A stretch of DNA of 64,000 bases from Roseateles violae (GTDB taxonomy: Bacteria; Pseudomonadota; Gammaproteobacteria; Burkholderiales; Burkholderiaceae_C): positions 976,320 through 1,040,319 of the forward strand of contig NZ_JAUHHC010000002.1 of assembly GCF_030410485.1 (NCBI RefSeq), written 5' to 3'. The position numbers and the translations under genes were made by a program. Of this stretch, positions 47,277 through 54,714 are shown piece by piece. The notes beneath the pieces are model-generated. The model was not told where the DNA came from, did not search any database, and saw only the letters and a program-made list of their open reading frames with translations. Position 1 is the stretch's first letter; each line of letters begins with the position of its first letter.

Positions 47277-47864
47277 TCAGGGCCCGGTCGAGCGATCGGC
47301 CGGTGCCTGCGCCGGATGCGCTTGCTCCTCTGGCTCTTGTGCAGCGCGGCCGGCCAGGCTGGCCAGCAGCGCGGTGAGCAGGGTCTGCAGCGGTGCATGC
47401 GAGAGTTGCGCGAACAGCCAGTGGCCAAGCCGGCGCGGCAGCGGCCGCAGCTGCGAGCGCAGCAGCGGCCAGCGCCAGGGCCGCAGCCAGATCACCAGCG
47501 CCCCGGCGGCCGCGGCCAGGGCCAGCACGCGCACGGGATGGCGGCGCAGCGCCGGAGCGACGCCGATGTTCAGTTCATGCACCAGCAGTTCGCTGCCGGC
47601 GCGCAGCGGATGGCGCTGCCACCAGCCCTGCACGGAGTTCATCGCCAGACTGGCCATCGGTGAACCCTGCAGGCGCCGGCGCAGCGCGCGCCACAGCACC
47701 TGCAGCCGGTGCGACAGGCCATCGCGCGCGGAGGCTGCTTCGCCCGGCCCTGGCAGATCGAGCAGTTGCGCGCGCAGCCTGGCCCGCGAGCCCTCCAGCC
47801 GCAGCAGCGCCTGCCGGCGCGGGTCCTCGGGCTGGGTCTTGTCGTCTGCCATGGTGGGGTCCAT
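47277..47864 (-). CDS. Hypothetical membrane-associated protein, third gene of the YqjDE set (195 aa)
   Basis: An Arg-rich amphipathic N-terminal part (RRQALLRLEGSRARLRAQLL) leads to a middle helix (VRVLALAAAAGALVIWL, about 112-128) and a C-terminal hydrophobic stretch (LQTLLTALLASLAGRAA). It starts 5 bp after the stop of the YqjE-like gene, and its position matches E. coli yqjK, though similarity is weak. ATGs at 47864 and 47852 are both possible. Function unknown. Confidence 0.7.
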   Translation of the reverse strand: MDPTMADDKTQPEDPRRQALLRLEGSRARLRAQLLDLPGPGEAASARDGLSHRLQVLWRALRRRLQGSPMASLAMNSVQGWWQRHPLRAGSELLVHELNIGVAPALRRHPVRVLALAAAAGALVIWLRPWRWPLLRSQLRPLPRRLGHWLFAQLSHAPLQTLLTALLASLAGRAAQEPEEQAHPAQAPADRSTGP

Positions 47865-47869
47865 CGGGC

Positions 47870-48253
47870 TCAGCGCTCGCCGGCCTCGCGCAGCAGTGCG
47901 GCATCCTGCGACAGCTGATGCCGCAGCAGCTCAAAGGCCGGCGTGCGCGCCTGCCGGCCCAGTTGCAAGCCGCAGCTCAGTGCCAGCAGCAGGGGCAGGG
48001 CCGGCACCGCGATCAGCAGCCAGCCATGCGGCATCTGTTCCGTCGGCACGACAGCCAGCAGCAGCAGCGCGACGCCGCCCAGCGCCAGGCCCAACAGGCC
48101 GGACAGCGCCGCCACGGCGAGCAGCGTCAGGCGGCGCCGCAGCAGGGCCGCGCTTTCGCCGGCCTCGGCGGCCGCCAGTTGCGCATACGCCCCCAGATGC
48201 TCGACGAGCAGCTGGGGGCGGGTGGCCAGGGTGGTGAACAGCGGATGGATCAT
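47870..48253 (-). CDS. YqjE-like phage-holin-superfamily (DUF1469) protein (127 aa)
   Basis: Two adjacent helices (LLAVAALSGLLGLALGGVALLLLAVV and WLLIAVPALPLLLALSCGL segments) flanked by charged tails, the pattern of Phage_holin_3_6/YqjE. Despite the name it is a host inner-membrane protein; no phage genes are nearby. It lies between the DUF883 gene and a yqjK-position gene, as in the yqjDEK operon of enterobacteria, linked to stationary phase and stress. Confidence 0.85.
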   Translation of the reverse strand: MIHPLFTTLATRPQLLVEHLGAYAQLAAAEAGESAALLRRRLTLLAVAALSGLLGLALGGVALLLLAVVPTEQMPHGWLLIAVPALPLLLALSCGLQLGRQARTPAFELLRHQLSQDAALLREAGER

Positions 48254-48287
48254 GGCCTGGCCACACTCAAGCTTGAGGGAACCGTGC

Positions 48288-48644
48288 TCAATAGCGCGAG
48301 TCGCGCGAACGGCTCAGCCAGGCGAACACGCCGGCGGCCAGCGCGCCGGCCGCCGCGGCGATCAGCACCGCCTTCATCGGCTCCTCGCGGACATAGCCGG
48401 CCGTCGCGTCGCCGGCGCGCTGCGCCTGCTCGCGCATCTGCGTGCCGGCCTGGCGAGCGCGGTCCAAGGTGCGGCGGGTCAGGTCTTCCATCTGCGCGGC
48501 GGCGCGGCTCAGCGCCGCGGGTGCGGCCTGGCGCAGCTCGTCGGCCTTGTCCAGCGCGTTGTGCGCACCTTGCTTCAGGTAGTCGGCCGCATGGTCGATG
48601 CCGGCGTCGGCCTGGGCGGCGAGGGGAGAGTTCTTCGGCGACAT
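48288..48644 (-). CDS. YqjD/ElaB-like DUF883 protein (118 aa)
   Basis: A long amphipathic helix (about 10-85) is followed by the diagnostic C-terminal YVREEPMKAVLIAAAAGALAAGVFAWLSRSR anchor. E. coli relatives bind ribosomes to the inner membrane in stationary phase. First gene of a three-gene set transcribed leftwards. A near-copy of the 18-bp motif (GGTCGG-N6-CCGGTC, 48677-48694) lies just upstream. Confidence 0.9.
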   Translation of the reverse strand: MSPKNSPLAAQADAGIDHAADYLKQGAHNALDKADELRQAAPAALSRAAAQMEDLTRRTLDRARQAGTQMREQAQRAGDATAGYVREEPMKAVLIAAAAGALAAGVFAWLSRSRDSRY

Positions 48645-48697
48645 GGTGGCTCCTTGCTTCGGTTGAAAGAGAGGTTGGTCGGAGAGGGCCGGTCCGC

Positions 48698-48859
48698 CTA
48701 TTTGCGGATCAGGCCGAACAGGAAGGTGGCGACGGCCATGATCACGAACACGAAGAACAGGATCTTGGCGATGCCCGCCGCACCGGCGGCGATGCCGCCG
48801 AAGCCGAACAATGCGGCCACCAGGGCGATGACGAAGAACACGACGGCGTAGTGCAGCAT
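48698..48859 (-). CDS. DUF1328 small membrane protein (53 aa)
   Basis: [20 protein letters not shown], then [20 protein letters not shown] and a final LIRK: the complete DUF1328 (YtjA-type) pattern with two helices. AGGAGT-type ribosome site before the ATG at 48859. A second family member lies at 51268-51444. Function unknown; often induced under stress. Confidence 0.92.
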   Translation of the reverse strand: MLHYAVVFFVIALVAALFGFGGIAAGAAGIAKILFFVFVIMAVATFLFGLIRK

Positions 48860-49004
48860 GGTTACTCCTTGTTGGGTCGGTGGGCGCCCTTGCCGGGCAT
48901 TCCTCGCAACGATGTTCGCTGCGATGAGTCGACTCTACGGAGCCGGCAGCGGCGCTCCGGCAGTCCCATACCGCATGCCGGTGTCAGTTGCAGCGGCTGC
49001 GCTC

Positions 49005-49022
49005 CGTAGGACTCCACCTACG
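49005..49022. promoter_or_regulatory. Perfect inverted repeat CGTAGG-N6-CCTACG, candidate autoregulatory operator
   Basis: Six-base arms pair perfectly. It is centred about 95 bp before the response-regulator start, and has the same 18-bp architecture as the copies at 32546, 42976, 46903 and 46929. Confidence 0.55.
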
Positions 49023-49108
49023 CCATCTCGCGCCTGTTTGTGCTTACCGCTGCTCTTGCGCGGCCGTAGCATGCGGCCAGCTTCTTAGTAGAGATGGAGG
49101 TGCCCATC

Positions 49109-49741
49109 ATGATCCGTGTTGCCATCGTCGACGATCACGCCATCGTGCGCGCCGGTCTGCGTCAATACCTGTCCGAGCAAGTCGATCTGAGAGTCACCGG
49201 AGAGGCCGGCAACGGGCGCGAGGCGCTCGATCTGGTGCGTGGCGGCGACGTCGACGTGATCGTGATGGACCTGTCGATGCCGGACAAGGGCGGCGTCGAG
49301 GCGCTGGCCGCGATCAAGGCGCGCGAGCCGGACCTGCCGGTGCTGATCCTCAGTGGCTTCCCGGAGACGCATTACGCGACCACCCTGTTGCGCCAGGGTG
49401 CCAGCGGCTACCTGAACAAGGAATGCGATCCGGAGGAGATCCTGACGGCGATCCGCACCGTGCACCGCGGCCGCAAATACATCACCGCCGGCGTCGCCGA
49501 GATGCTGGCCGACGGGCTCTCGGGCAACCCGGACGCGCTGCCGCACGAGCAGCTGTCCGAGCGCGAGCTGCAGGTCTTCCTGCGCCTGGCCAGCGGCGAG
49601 ACCATCGGCCATATGGCCGACCAGATGGCGCTGTCGGTCAAGACCGTCAGCACCTACCGCTCGCGGGTGATGGAAAAGCTCAAGCTGTCCTCGAACAGCG
49701 ACCTGACCTATTACGCGCTGAAGAACGGCCTGATGCAGTAA
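49109..49741 (+). CDS. NarL/FixJ-family response regulator, orphan (210 aa)
   Basis: Receiver domain 1-118 with acidic pocket DD at 8-9, phospho-acceptor Asp54 (VMDLSMPD) and Lys104. A LuxR-type HTH follows at about 147-207 (LSERELQVFLRLASGETIGHMADQMALSVKTVSTYRSRVMEKL). GGAGG at 49096-49101 fits the ATG at 49109 better than the one at 49094. No histidine kinase is adjacent. It stands in the middle of the stress/envelope genes that carry the 18-bp inverted repeat and has one in its own upstream region, so it is the leading candidate to bind it. Confidence 0.95.
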   Translation: MIRVAIVDDHAIVRAGLRQYLSEQVDLRVTGEAGNGREALDLVRGGDVDVIVMDLSMPDKGGVEALAAIKAREPDLPVLILSGFPETHYATTLLRQGASGYLNKECDPEEILTAIRTVHRGRKYITAGVAEMLADGLSGNPDALPHEQLSERELQVFLRLASGETIGHMADQMALSVKTVSTYRSRVMEKLKLSSNSDLTYYALKNGLMQ

Positions 49742-49743
49742 GC

Positions 49744-49758
49744 CCGCCGGGCCGGCGG
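49744..49758. terminator. GC hairpin between converging genes
   Basis: CCGCCGG and CCGGCGG pair around a single base between the response regulator and the phospholipase D-type gene. No T run follows on either strand, so it is at best a weak or factor-assisted terminator. Confidence 0.3.
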
Positions 49759-49767
49759 ACAGGACCG

Positions 49768-51249
49768 TCACCACCAGCGCTCGAAGGCGCGCGCCAGCGA
49801 TTCCTTGAAGCGCTGCCAGGCCGGGCGCTCGCGCCAGGCCTCGCCGCTGATGGTCTGGGAGGCGGCCAGGTCGCGGCGGAACATCTGCGTCATCGCCTGG
49901 CCGAAGTCGTCGCCGATGACGACCGCATTGACCTCGGTATTGCTGGTGAAGCTGCGCCAGTCCAGATTGCTGGAGCCCACCGTGGAGACGACGCCGTCGA
50001 TGACGGCCGTCTTCGCATGCAGCACGGCGTCCTGCAGCTCATGGATCTTGACGCCGGCCTCGAGCAGGCGCTCGTAATGGCTGCGCCCGGCATGCAGCAC
50101 CGGCGTGAAGTCGCTGCGCGAGGGCAGCACCAGCTGTACGTCGACGCCGCGGTGCGCGGCCGCGCACAGCGCATCGATCATCTCGTTGCCCGGCGCGAAA
50201 TAGGCCATGGTCAGGTAGACGCTGCGCTGCGCGGCGCCGATCGCCGTCAGCAGCATCGCGTAGATGCGATTGGAGGCATCGCTTGGTGCTGCAGGCACGA
50301 TGCGCATCAGCTGCTGGCCGGCCGGCGTGCCCTTGGCCGGCTGGGGCAGGGCGGCGATGCGGCCCTCGCAGCCCTGCTGCTGCCAGGTCTCGCGCACCAG
50401 CTCGCCCAGCGCGGTGACGGCCGGGCCGCGCAACTGTAGCTGCGTGTCGCGCCAGCCGTCGCGGGCGATCTCCTCGTCGCTGGCCTTGCGCTTGCGCCCC
50501 AGCGAGGAACCGCTGGAATAGACGGCGCTGATATTGATGCCGCCGGTGAAGCCGATCTCGTTGTCCACGACCAGGATCTTGCGATGGTCGCGGTTGGTGA
50601 TGTCGAAATAGCCGGGCCGCTTCAGCGGGTTGACCGGGTTGAAGGCGCAGATCGCGACGCCGGCCTGGCGCAGGCCGTCGAAATAGCTCTCCTGCGTGCC
50701 GAAGGAGCCGACGGCGTCGTAGATCAGGTGGACGGCGACGCCCTGCGCGCGCTTTTGCGCCAGCAGCTCGGCCAGCTGGCGCGAGACCTCGGCGTCCTCG
50801 ATGATGTAGCTTTCCAGCAGGATCTGCTGGCGGGCGCGGCGGATGGCCGCGAACATCGCGGCGAAGGTCTGCGGCCCATCGATCAGCAGCCGGGCATCGT
50901 TGCCGCTGTACAGATCGAGCTCGCCGAATCCCGACATCGCCGCCATCTGGCGCTGCACCAGCGTCGCATTGCCCTGGGCCGCGACCTTTCTGAGCATCTG
51001 CTCGCGCTCGCCCTGGTCCAGCGTCTCGCCGCGGTGGTCGACGACATTGACCTTCCTGGCCACCGCCGCCGTGCTCGGCGAGCGCAGCGGCGGCGCGGCG
51101 GCGCGTTCGACGCGCGGCGGCGGCGAGGGCGTGGTGCAGGCGGTGAAGCTGGCGGCCAGGCCGAGGCCGAGCGCCATCGACAACATCATGGTCAGCGAAG
51201 GGCCGGTGCGCCGGCCGCGCAGAAAGATGCGCATCGCGATGCCCCGCAT
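49768..51249 (-). CDS. Cardiolipin synthase-like phospholipase D family protein, probable lipoprotein (493 aa)
   Basis: Two HKD motifs: NRDHRKILVVDNEIGFTGG (about 218-236) and LHAKTAVIDGVVSTVGSSNLDWRS (about 410). This makes it a two-domain PLD-family enzyme of the cardiolipin synthase type (phosphatidyl transfer). Instead of the usual N-terminal helices it has a signal-like segment ending in FTACTTPSPPP, suggesting a lipoprotein and therefore periplasmic activity. Starts at 51249 and 51234 are both possible. Neighbours are stress and envelope proteins. Confidence 0.9.
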   Translation of the reverse strand: MRGIAMRIFLRGRRTGPSLTMMLSMALGLGLAASFTACTTPSPPPRVERAAAPPLRSPSTAAVARKVNVVDHRGETLDQGEREQMLRKVAAQGNATLVQRQMAAMSGFGELDLYSGNDARLLIDGPQTFAAMFAAIRRARQQILLESYIIEDAEVSRQLAELLAQKRAQGVAVHLIYDAVGSFGTQESYFDGLRQAGVAICAFNPVNPLKRPGYFDITNRDHRKILVVDNEIGFTGGINISAVYSSGSSLGRKRKASDEEIARDGWRDTQLQLRGPAVTALGELVRETWQQQGCEGRIAALPQPAKGTPAGQQLMRIVPAAPSDASNRIYAMLLTAIGAAQRSVYLTMAYFAPGNEMIDALCAAAHRGVDVQLVLPSRSDFTPVLHAGRSHYERLLEAGVKIHELQDAVLHAKTAVIDGVVSTVGSSNLDWRSFTSNTEVNAVVIGDDFGQAMTQMFRRDLAASQTISGEAWRERPAWQRFKESLARAFERWW

Positions 51250-51267
51250 GCTCCGCCGCCGCCCGCG

Positions 51268-51444
51268 CTACTTCTTCACCGCCGAGGCGCCCAGCAGGGC
51301 CAGGCCCAGCAAGGCGATGAAGATCACCAGGAAGACGAAGAACAGGATCTTGGCGATGCCGGCCGCGCCGGCGGCGACGCCGGTGAAGCCGAGCACGCCG
51401 GCGATCAGCGAGATGACCGCGAATATCAAGGCCCATTTCAACAT
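51268..51444 (-). CDS. DUF1328 small membrane protein, second copy (58 aa)
   Basis: [40 protein letters not shown] and a terminal VKK match the DUF1328 pattern. It shares the central [13 protein letters not shown] block with the copy at 48698-48859. AAGGAG precedes the ATG. Three tandem 10-bp repeats and two overlapping copies of the 18-bp motif lie 33-62 bp upstream. Confidence 0.92.
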   Translation of the reverse strand: MLKWALIFAVISLIAGVLGFTGVAAGAAGIAKILFFVFLVIFIALLGLALLGASAVKK

Positions 51445-51476
51445 GACAGACTCCTTTCGATGCCGATGACCCGAGG

Positions 51477-51506
51477 CTTGCCGGCACTTGCCGGCGCTTG
51501 CCGACG
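51477..51506. repeat. Three tandem 10-bp repeats upstream of DUF1328, containing the 18-bp motif
   Basis: CTTGCCGGCA, CTTGCCGGCG and CTTGCCGACG follow each other without gaps, one helical turn apart. The last two together read TGCCGG-N6-CCGACG (51489-51506), a one-mismatch form of the recurrent inverted repeat; 51479-51496 is a weaker overlapping form. Confidence 0.6.
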
Positions 51507-51576
51507 CAAGGGCGCGGACTTGCAGCAAGCCTATGGGTCGGCCCGCGGCGCCTGTATCGGCGCGCCGAGCGAGCCG

Positions 51577-51633
51577 GCGTAGGACGGCATGCCGTCGGGG
51601 CACTCAGGCAAGGCTAGCGGCGCCGTCCTACGC
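51577..51633. repeat. Perfect 12-bp inverted repeat with inner 14-bp palindrome
   Basis: GCGTAGGACGGC (51577-51588) and GCCGTCCTACGC (51622-51633) are exact inverse copies 33 bp apart. The left arm overlaps a perfect palindrome GACGGCATGCCGTC (51583-51596). It lies 57 bp before the hypothetical gene at 51690 and could act in DNA as an operator pair or in RNA as a hairpin. Confidence 0.6.
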
Positions 51634-51689
51634 AAGGCCGCAGCAGGGCCTGACAGGGGCCACCACCGCGCGCTGCCTAGCATTTGGGC

Positions 51690-52259
51690 ATGCAAGAAGA
51701 ACTTGAACACGAGCGCGTGGGCGAGGCCGACACCGGCACCGAACTGCGCGAACTCGGGAGCGCCGCCGAACTGGTCGGGCGCGAGCACCTCGAGGCCGAA
51801 CTGCTGATGAGCACCCATCTGAGCATCGTCGTGCGCGCCCGCCTCATCTGCGACGGCGGCCCCCCGCAGGACGGCGGCCTGGTGATCTCGCGCGAGCGCT
51901 GCAGCGGCGATCGCCCCTCGGGCGCGGCCCTGCTGGATGCGGCACGCCGCGGCATCCGCCGCCTGGCCGCCGGCCGCCACGCCGGCGCCTGCAGCGTTTG
52001 CCGTCTGCTGGCCCGTGTGGACGGCAGCTGGCAGCCGCTGATCGAGCTCCGCATCCCGTCCCAGCCTTCGATCGAAAAAGGAGATCGCGATGAAGAACAA
52101 GAGCTCGTTTGTGCGCTGCCGCTCGCTGCTGCTGGCGCTGAGTGCCGCCTCGCTGGCCCCGCTGGCCGCGGCGGCCAGTTCCAGCGCGGCCGCCTCGGCC
52201 GAGTCGCTGTACCGCAAGGAGCGCGCCGACTGCCTGCAAGGCCGCAGCGCGCAAGATAG
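51690..52259 (+). CDS. Hypothetical protein overlapping the next gene; possible frameshift
   Basis: From the ATG at 51690 the frame shows clear coding-type codon use (third positions nearly all G/C) up to about 52065: MQEELEHERVGEADTGTELR, then AELLMSTHLSIVVRARL, GLVISRERCSGDRPSG, GACSVCRLLARVDGSW. The frame then runs 170 bp into the well-supported gene at 52090. A -1 shift at the A5 run (52075-52079) would instead reach a TGA at 52091 overlapping that gene's ATG, a natural ending giving about 134 residues. A sequencing indel or a real frameshift is possible. Family unknown. Confidence 0.45.
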   Translation: MQEELEHERVGEADTGTELRELGSAAELVGREHLEAELLMSTHLSIVVRARLICDGGPPQDGGLVISRERCSGDRPSGAALLDAARRGIRRLAAGRHAGACSVCRLLARVDGSWQPLIELRIPSQPSIEKGDRDEEQELVCALPLAAAGAECRLAGPAGRGGQFQRGRLGRVAVPQGARRLPARPQRAR

Positions 52260-52533
52260 GCAGACCTGCCTGAAGGAGGCCGGCGCCGCGCTGGCCGAGG
52301 CGCGCCGCGGCACGCTCGGCACGACCGACCCGGCGCAGCTGGCCGCCAATGCCGCGCTGCGCTGCCAGGCGGTGGCCGAGACCGACCGCGCCGCCTGCCA
52401 GGCGATGTCGCGCGGCGAGGGCCAGGTCAGCGGTTCGGTGGCGCAGGGCGGCATGCTGAAGGAACACCGCACGCTCAACTACGAGCCGACGGCGGCTGGC
52501 GCTGCCGCGCCGGCGGCATCGGCGCCGCGTTGA
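52090..52533 (+). CDS. Secreted hypothetical protein with paired cysteines (147 aa)
   Basis: An AAAGGAG site precedes the ATG. A signal peptide (about 1-28) ends in an Ala-rich stretch. The mature part has four Cys in two pairs (ADCLQGRSAQDRQTC and LRCQAVAETDRAAC), an arrangement suited to two disulfides in a helical hairpin. It ends with GQVSGSVAQGGMLKEHRTLNYEP. I recall this EGxxSGSVxxGGxL ending from other Burkholderiales secreted proteins of unknown function. Confidence 0.8.
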   Translation: MKNKSSFVRCRSLLLALSAASLAPLAAAASSSAAASAESLYRKERADCLQGRSAQDRQTCLKEAGAALAEARRGTLGTTDPAQLAANAALRCQAVAETDRAACQAMSRGEGQVSGSVAQGGMLKEHRTLNYEPTAAGAAAPAASAPR

Positions 52534-52549
52534 ACAAGGCCCGGCGAAC

Positions 52550-53443
52550 TCAGCGCGTCTGGGTTCGCGCCGCGGGTTCCTGCCCGCGCAGCGAACCCAG
52601 CGTGTGCGCATAGACCCAGCTGAACTCGGCGCCCAGCAGGAAGATCTGCGCCGAGTAGTAGACCCAGACCAGCAGCACGACCAGCGAACCGGCGGCGCCG
52701 AAGCCGCTGGCGACGGCGCTGTGGCTGATGTAGTAGCCGATCAGATTGGCGCCCAGGCTGAACAGCAGCGCCGTCACCATCGCACCCACCCAGACATCGG
52801 CCCAGGCGATGCGCACCCGCGGCATCAGCTTGTAGATCATCGCGAACATCAGGGTCAGCAGCGCAAAGCTGCTGAGGATGTTCAGGCCGGTGGCCCACAA
52901 CTCCCATTGGCGCAGCCAGGGCTCCCACCAGCGCTGCAGCGCGGCAATGGTGGCATTGAAGAGCAGGGAGACGATCAGCAGAAAGCCGACGCCCAGGATC
53001 ATGCCGAAGGACAGCAGGCGCGCGCGCAGCAGCGCCCACAGCCCGCCGCCGACGCGCGGCGGCGCGCGCCAGACGATGTCCAGCGTGTCCTGCAGCTCGG
53101 CGAACACCGTGGTTGCGCCGACCAGCATTAGCGCCAGGCCGACCAGGGTCGCCAGCGCGCCGCCGGCGGGCCAGTTGACGCTCTCCAGAATGCCTTGCAC
53201 GGTCTGCGCGCCGGCCTCGCCCATCAGGCCGCGCAACTGGCCGACGACCTCGCCGCGCGCCGCTTCCGCGCCAAAGGCCATGCCGGCCAGCGAGACGACG
53301 ATCAGCAGCAGCGGCGCCAGCGAGAATAGCGTGTAATAGGCCAGGGCCGCGCCCATGCTGGGCGCGCGGTCGTCGATCCAGGCACTGACCGCCGCGCGGG
53401 CCAGCGACCATGCGGCGCGCAGCGCCGCCATCGGGCGCCGCAT
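52550..53443 (-). CDS. YihY/virulence factor BrkB family membrane protein (297 aa)
   Basis: Six helices with the YihY signatures: AAVSAWIDDRAPSMGAALAYYTLFSLAPLLLIVV, LEsvNWP-type region, FAELQDTLDIVWR, and the closing GAAGSLVVLLVWVYYSAQIFLLGAEFSWVY. The family has no settled function; the old RNase BN assignment was wrong. It starts 2 bp after the stop of a small gene on the same strand. Envelope location fits its neighbours. Confidence 0.92.
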   Translation of the reverse strand: MRRPMAALRAAWSLARAAVSAWIDDRAPSMGAALAYYTLFSLAPLLLIVVSLAGMAFGAEAARGEVVGQLRGLMGEAGAQTVQGILESVNWPAGGALATLVGLALMLVGATTVFAELQDTLDIVWRAPPRVGGGLWALLRARLLSFGMILGVGFLLIVSLLFNATIAALQRWWEPWLRQWELWATGLNILSSFALLTLMFAMIYKLMPRVRIAWADVWVGAMVTALLFSLGANLIGYYISHSAVASGFGAAGSLVVLLVWVYYSAQIFLLGAEFSWVYAHTLGSLRGQEPAARTQTR

Positions 53444-53445
53444 CG

Positions 53446-53655
53446 TCAGGCGCTCAGCGGCATCACGCTGGGCGCGGCGTAGTCCTTGCCGACCATGGCG
53501 CGCGCAAACAGATAGTTGTTGCGGGCGCGGTCGGGCAGGCGATCGAGATCGACACGGCCCCGTTCATCACAGGGAAAGACCAGCGCGCGTCCCGGCACGA
53601 ACAGGGATTCGAAGCGGACCGAGAAGGCGGCCGTGGCCTTGGCAAGCGTGTTCAT
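53446..53655 (-). CDS. Small hypothetical protein, coupled to yihY (69 aa)
   Basis: GGGAG precedes the ATG at 53655. MNTLAKATAAFSVRFESLFV, PGRALVFPCDERGRVDLDRLP and DRARNNYLFARAMVGKDY: soluble, no signal peptide. The RNNYLFARAMVG block looks conserved-protein-like, and I recall similar short proteins in Burkholderiales, but no function is known. Only 2 bp separate it from the yihY start. Confidence 0.7.
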   Translation of the reverse strand: MNTLAKATAAFSVRFESLFVPGRALVFPCDERGRVDLDRLPDRARNNYLFARAMVGKDYAAPSVMPLSA

Positions 53656-53944
53656 CGCGGACTCCCTTTGTTGTCGAGCGTTGCGAGAGGAAACCTCTTG
53701 CTGCAACTTTCGTCCTCGCCACTGTTGTGGAATATCGGCGCGGGGCGCCTGCGCTTGTCGGCCGCGGCAAGGCGGCGGCACTGGAGCCGTCCTACAGCCG
53801 GTGCGCGCAGCGCGCAGCGATGCGGCGGCGTCCTACAAGCGCGCGGCCCAAACTTACCTGCGCGCCCGCGGCCGCGCGGCCGAAGATGCCCTCGTGCGCG
53901 GCGGTTTTCTCCATGCCGTGCCTTCCTCGCGAGGAGCAAGCACC

Positions 53945-54184
53945 ATGGCCGTGAAACGAATGCTTCCGATGCTGTTGGCCGGTCTGGCGCTGTACCGGTT
54001 CTATCAATGGCAGCTGGAACAGCGCGAGCAACAGCGCCGCCGCGAGCATGCCCCGAAGGCGAAGGCGCCCGAGGTGACGACCTGGGAAGGCGAGGGCGGG
54101 GCGCTGAAGAGCACCGGCGCCCAGCTCGGCCCGGAGCCGTCGGCCACCGCGGCGCGCCCGTCCGACGGCCTGGGCGGGCCATGA
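53945..54184 (+). CDS. Small single-helix membrane protein (79 aa)
   Basis: GAGGAG precedes the ATG. An N-terminal helix (MLPMLLAGLALYRFYQW, about 6-22) is followed by a highly charged tail (QREQQRRREHAPKAKAPEV) and a Gly/Ser/Pro-rich end. Its stop overlaps the next ATG by 4 bp. Two CCTACA half-sites lie upstream (about 53793 and 53835). Family not recognised. Confidence 0.65.
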   Translation: MAVKRMLPMLLAGLALYRFYQWQLEQREQQRRREHAPKAKAPEVTTWEGEGGALKSTGAQLGPEPSATAARPSDGLGGP

Positions 54185-54696
54185 GGACCGACGGCGCCCA
54201 GCGCGCCGACGCCGCGGCGCTGTGGGCCGAGCTGCGCCATTCGCTGGACCGGCGCTTCGACGAGAGCGGCGCCGGCTCGGCACGGCGCCGCGCGCTGGCC
54301 CAGCGGCGCCTCTTGCGCGCGCTGGAGCTGCGTTGGAAGCTCGAGGAGCTGGTGCTGCTGCCGGCGCTGCAGGACAGCGCCACGGCGAGCCGCGAAGACG
54401 TGCGCGCGGCCGAGAAGGAGATCGGCCTGCTGCGCGAGCTCAGCGATCTGATCGGCGACCCGCAGCTGCCGTCCTCCGCGCAGGGCGTCGTGCTGGCGGT
54501 GCTGGAAGGCATCGCGACCTTGCGCTCGGACCAGCTCGAACGCCGCCTGCGCCAGGCGCTGCAGAACGAACGCATCAATGGCGCGGCCCTGGCCGGCGAT
54601 ATCGAGGGCATGCTGGAACGCTGGTGCGGCGAGCTGCTGGCCAGCGGCGACATCGAGGACGAGGAGGCCGATCCGGTTGGCCAGCCACCGCGCTGA
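54181..54696 (+). CDS. Hypothetical helical protein (171 aa)
   Basis: The ATG overlaps the previous stop (ATGA). Almost entirely alpha-helical by composition, Leu/Ala/Arg/Glu-rich: RRALAQRRLLRALELRWKLE, ELVLLPALQDS, EKEIGLLRELSDLIGDP and SDQLERRLRQALQNERING. The general size and the RWKLEELVLLPAL segment recall hemerythrin-like bundles, but the His ligands are missing, so that call is not made. It ends 18 bp before the convergent sigma54 regulator gene. Confidence 0.7.
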   Translation: MRTDGAQRADAAALWAELRHSLDRRFDESGAGSARRRALAQRRLLRALELRWKLEELVLLPALQDSATASREDVRAAEKEIGLLRELSDLIGDPQLPSSAQGVVLAVLEGIATLRSDQLERRLRQALQNERINGAALAGDIEGMLERWCGELLASGDIEDEEADPVGQPPR

Positions 54697-54714
54697 GCGC
54701 GCCGTCATCAAGGC

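Noticed and set aside
47870..48253. Phage holin annotation implying a prophage
   Set aside because: The family includes the chromosomal YqjE; no other phage gene is present, and the neighbours match the yqjD set.
51531..52478. Minus-strand frame opposite 51690-52533
   Set aside because: Codon use and ribosome sites favour the plus strand; the frame has Ser/Arg-rich shadow composition.
54181..54696. Hemerythrin-like protein
   Set aside because: General helix pattern fits, but the metal-binding His residues are absent.
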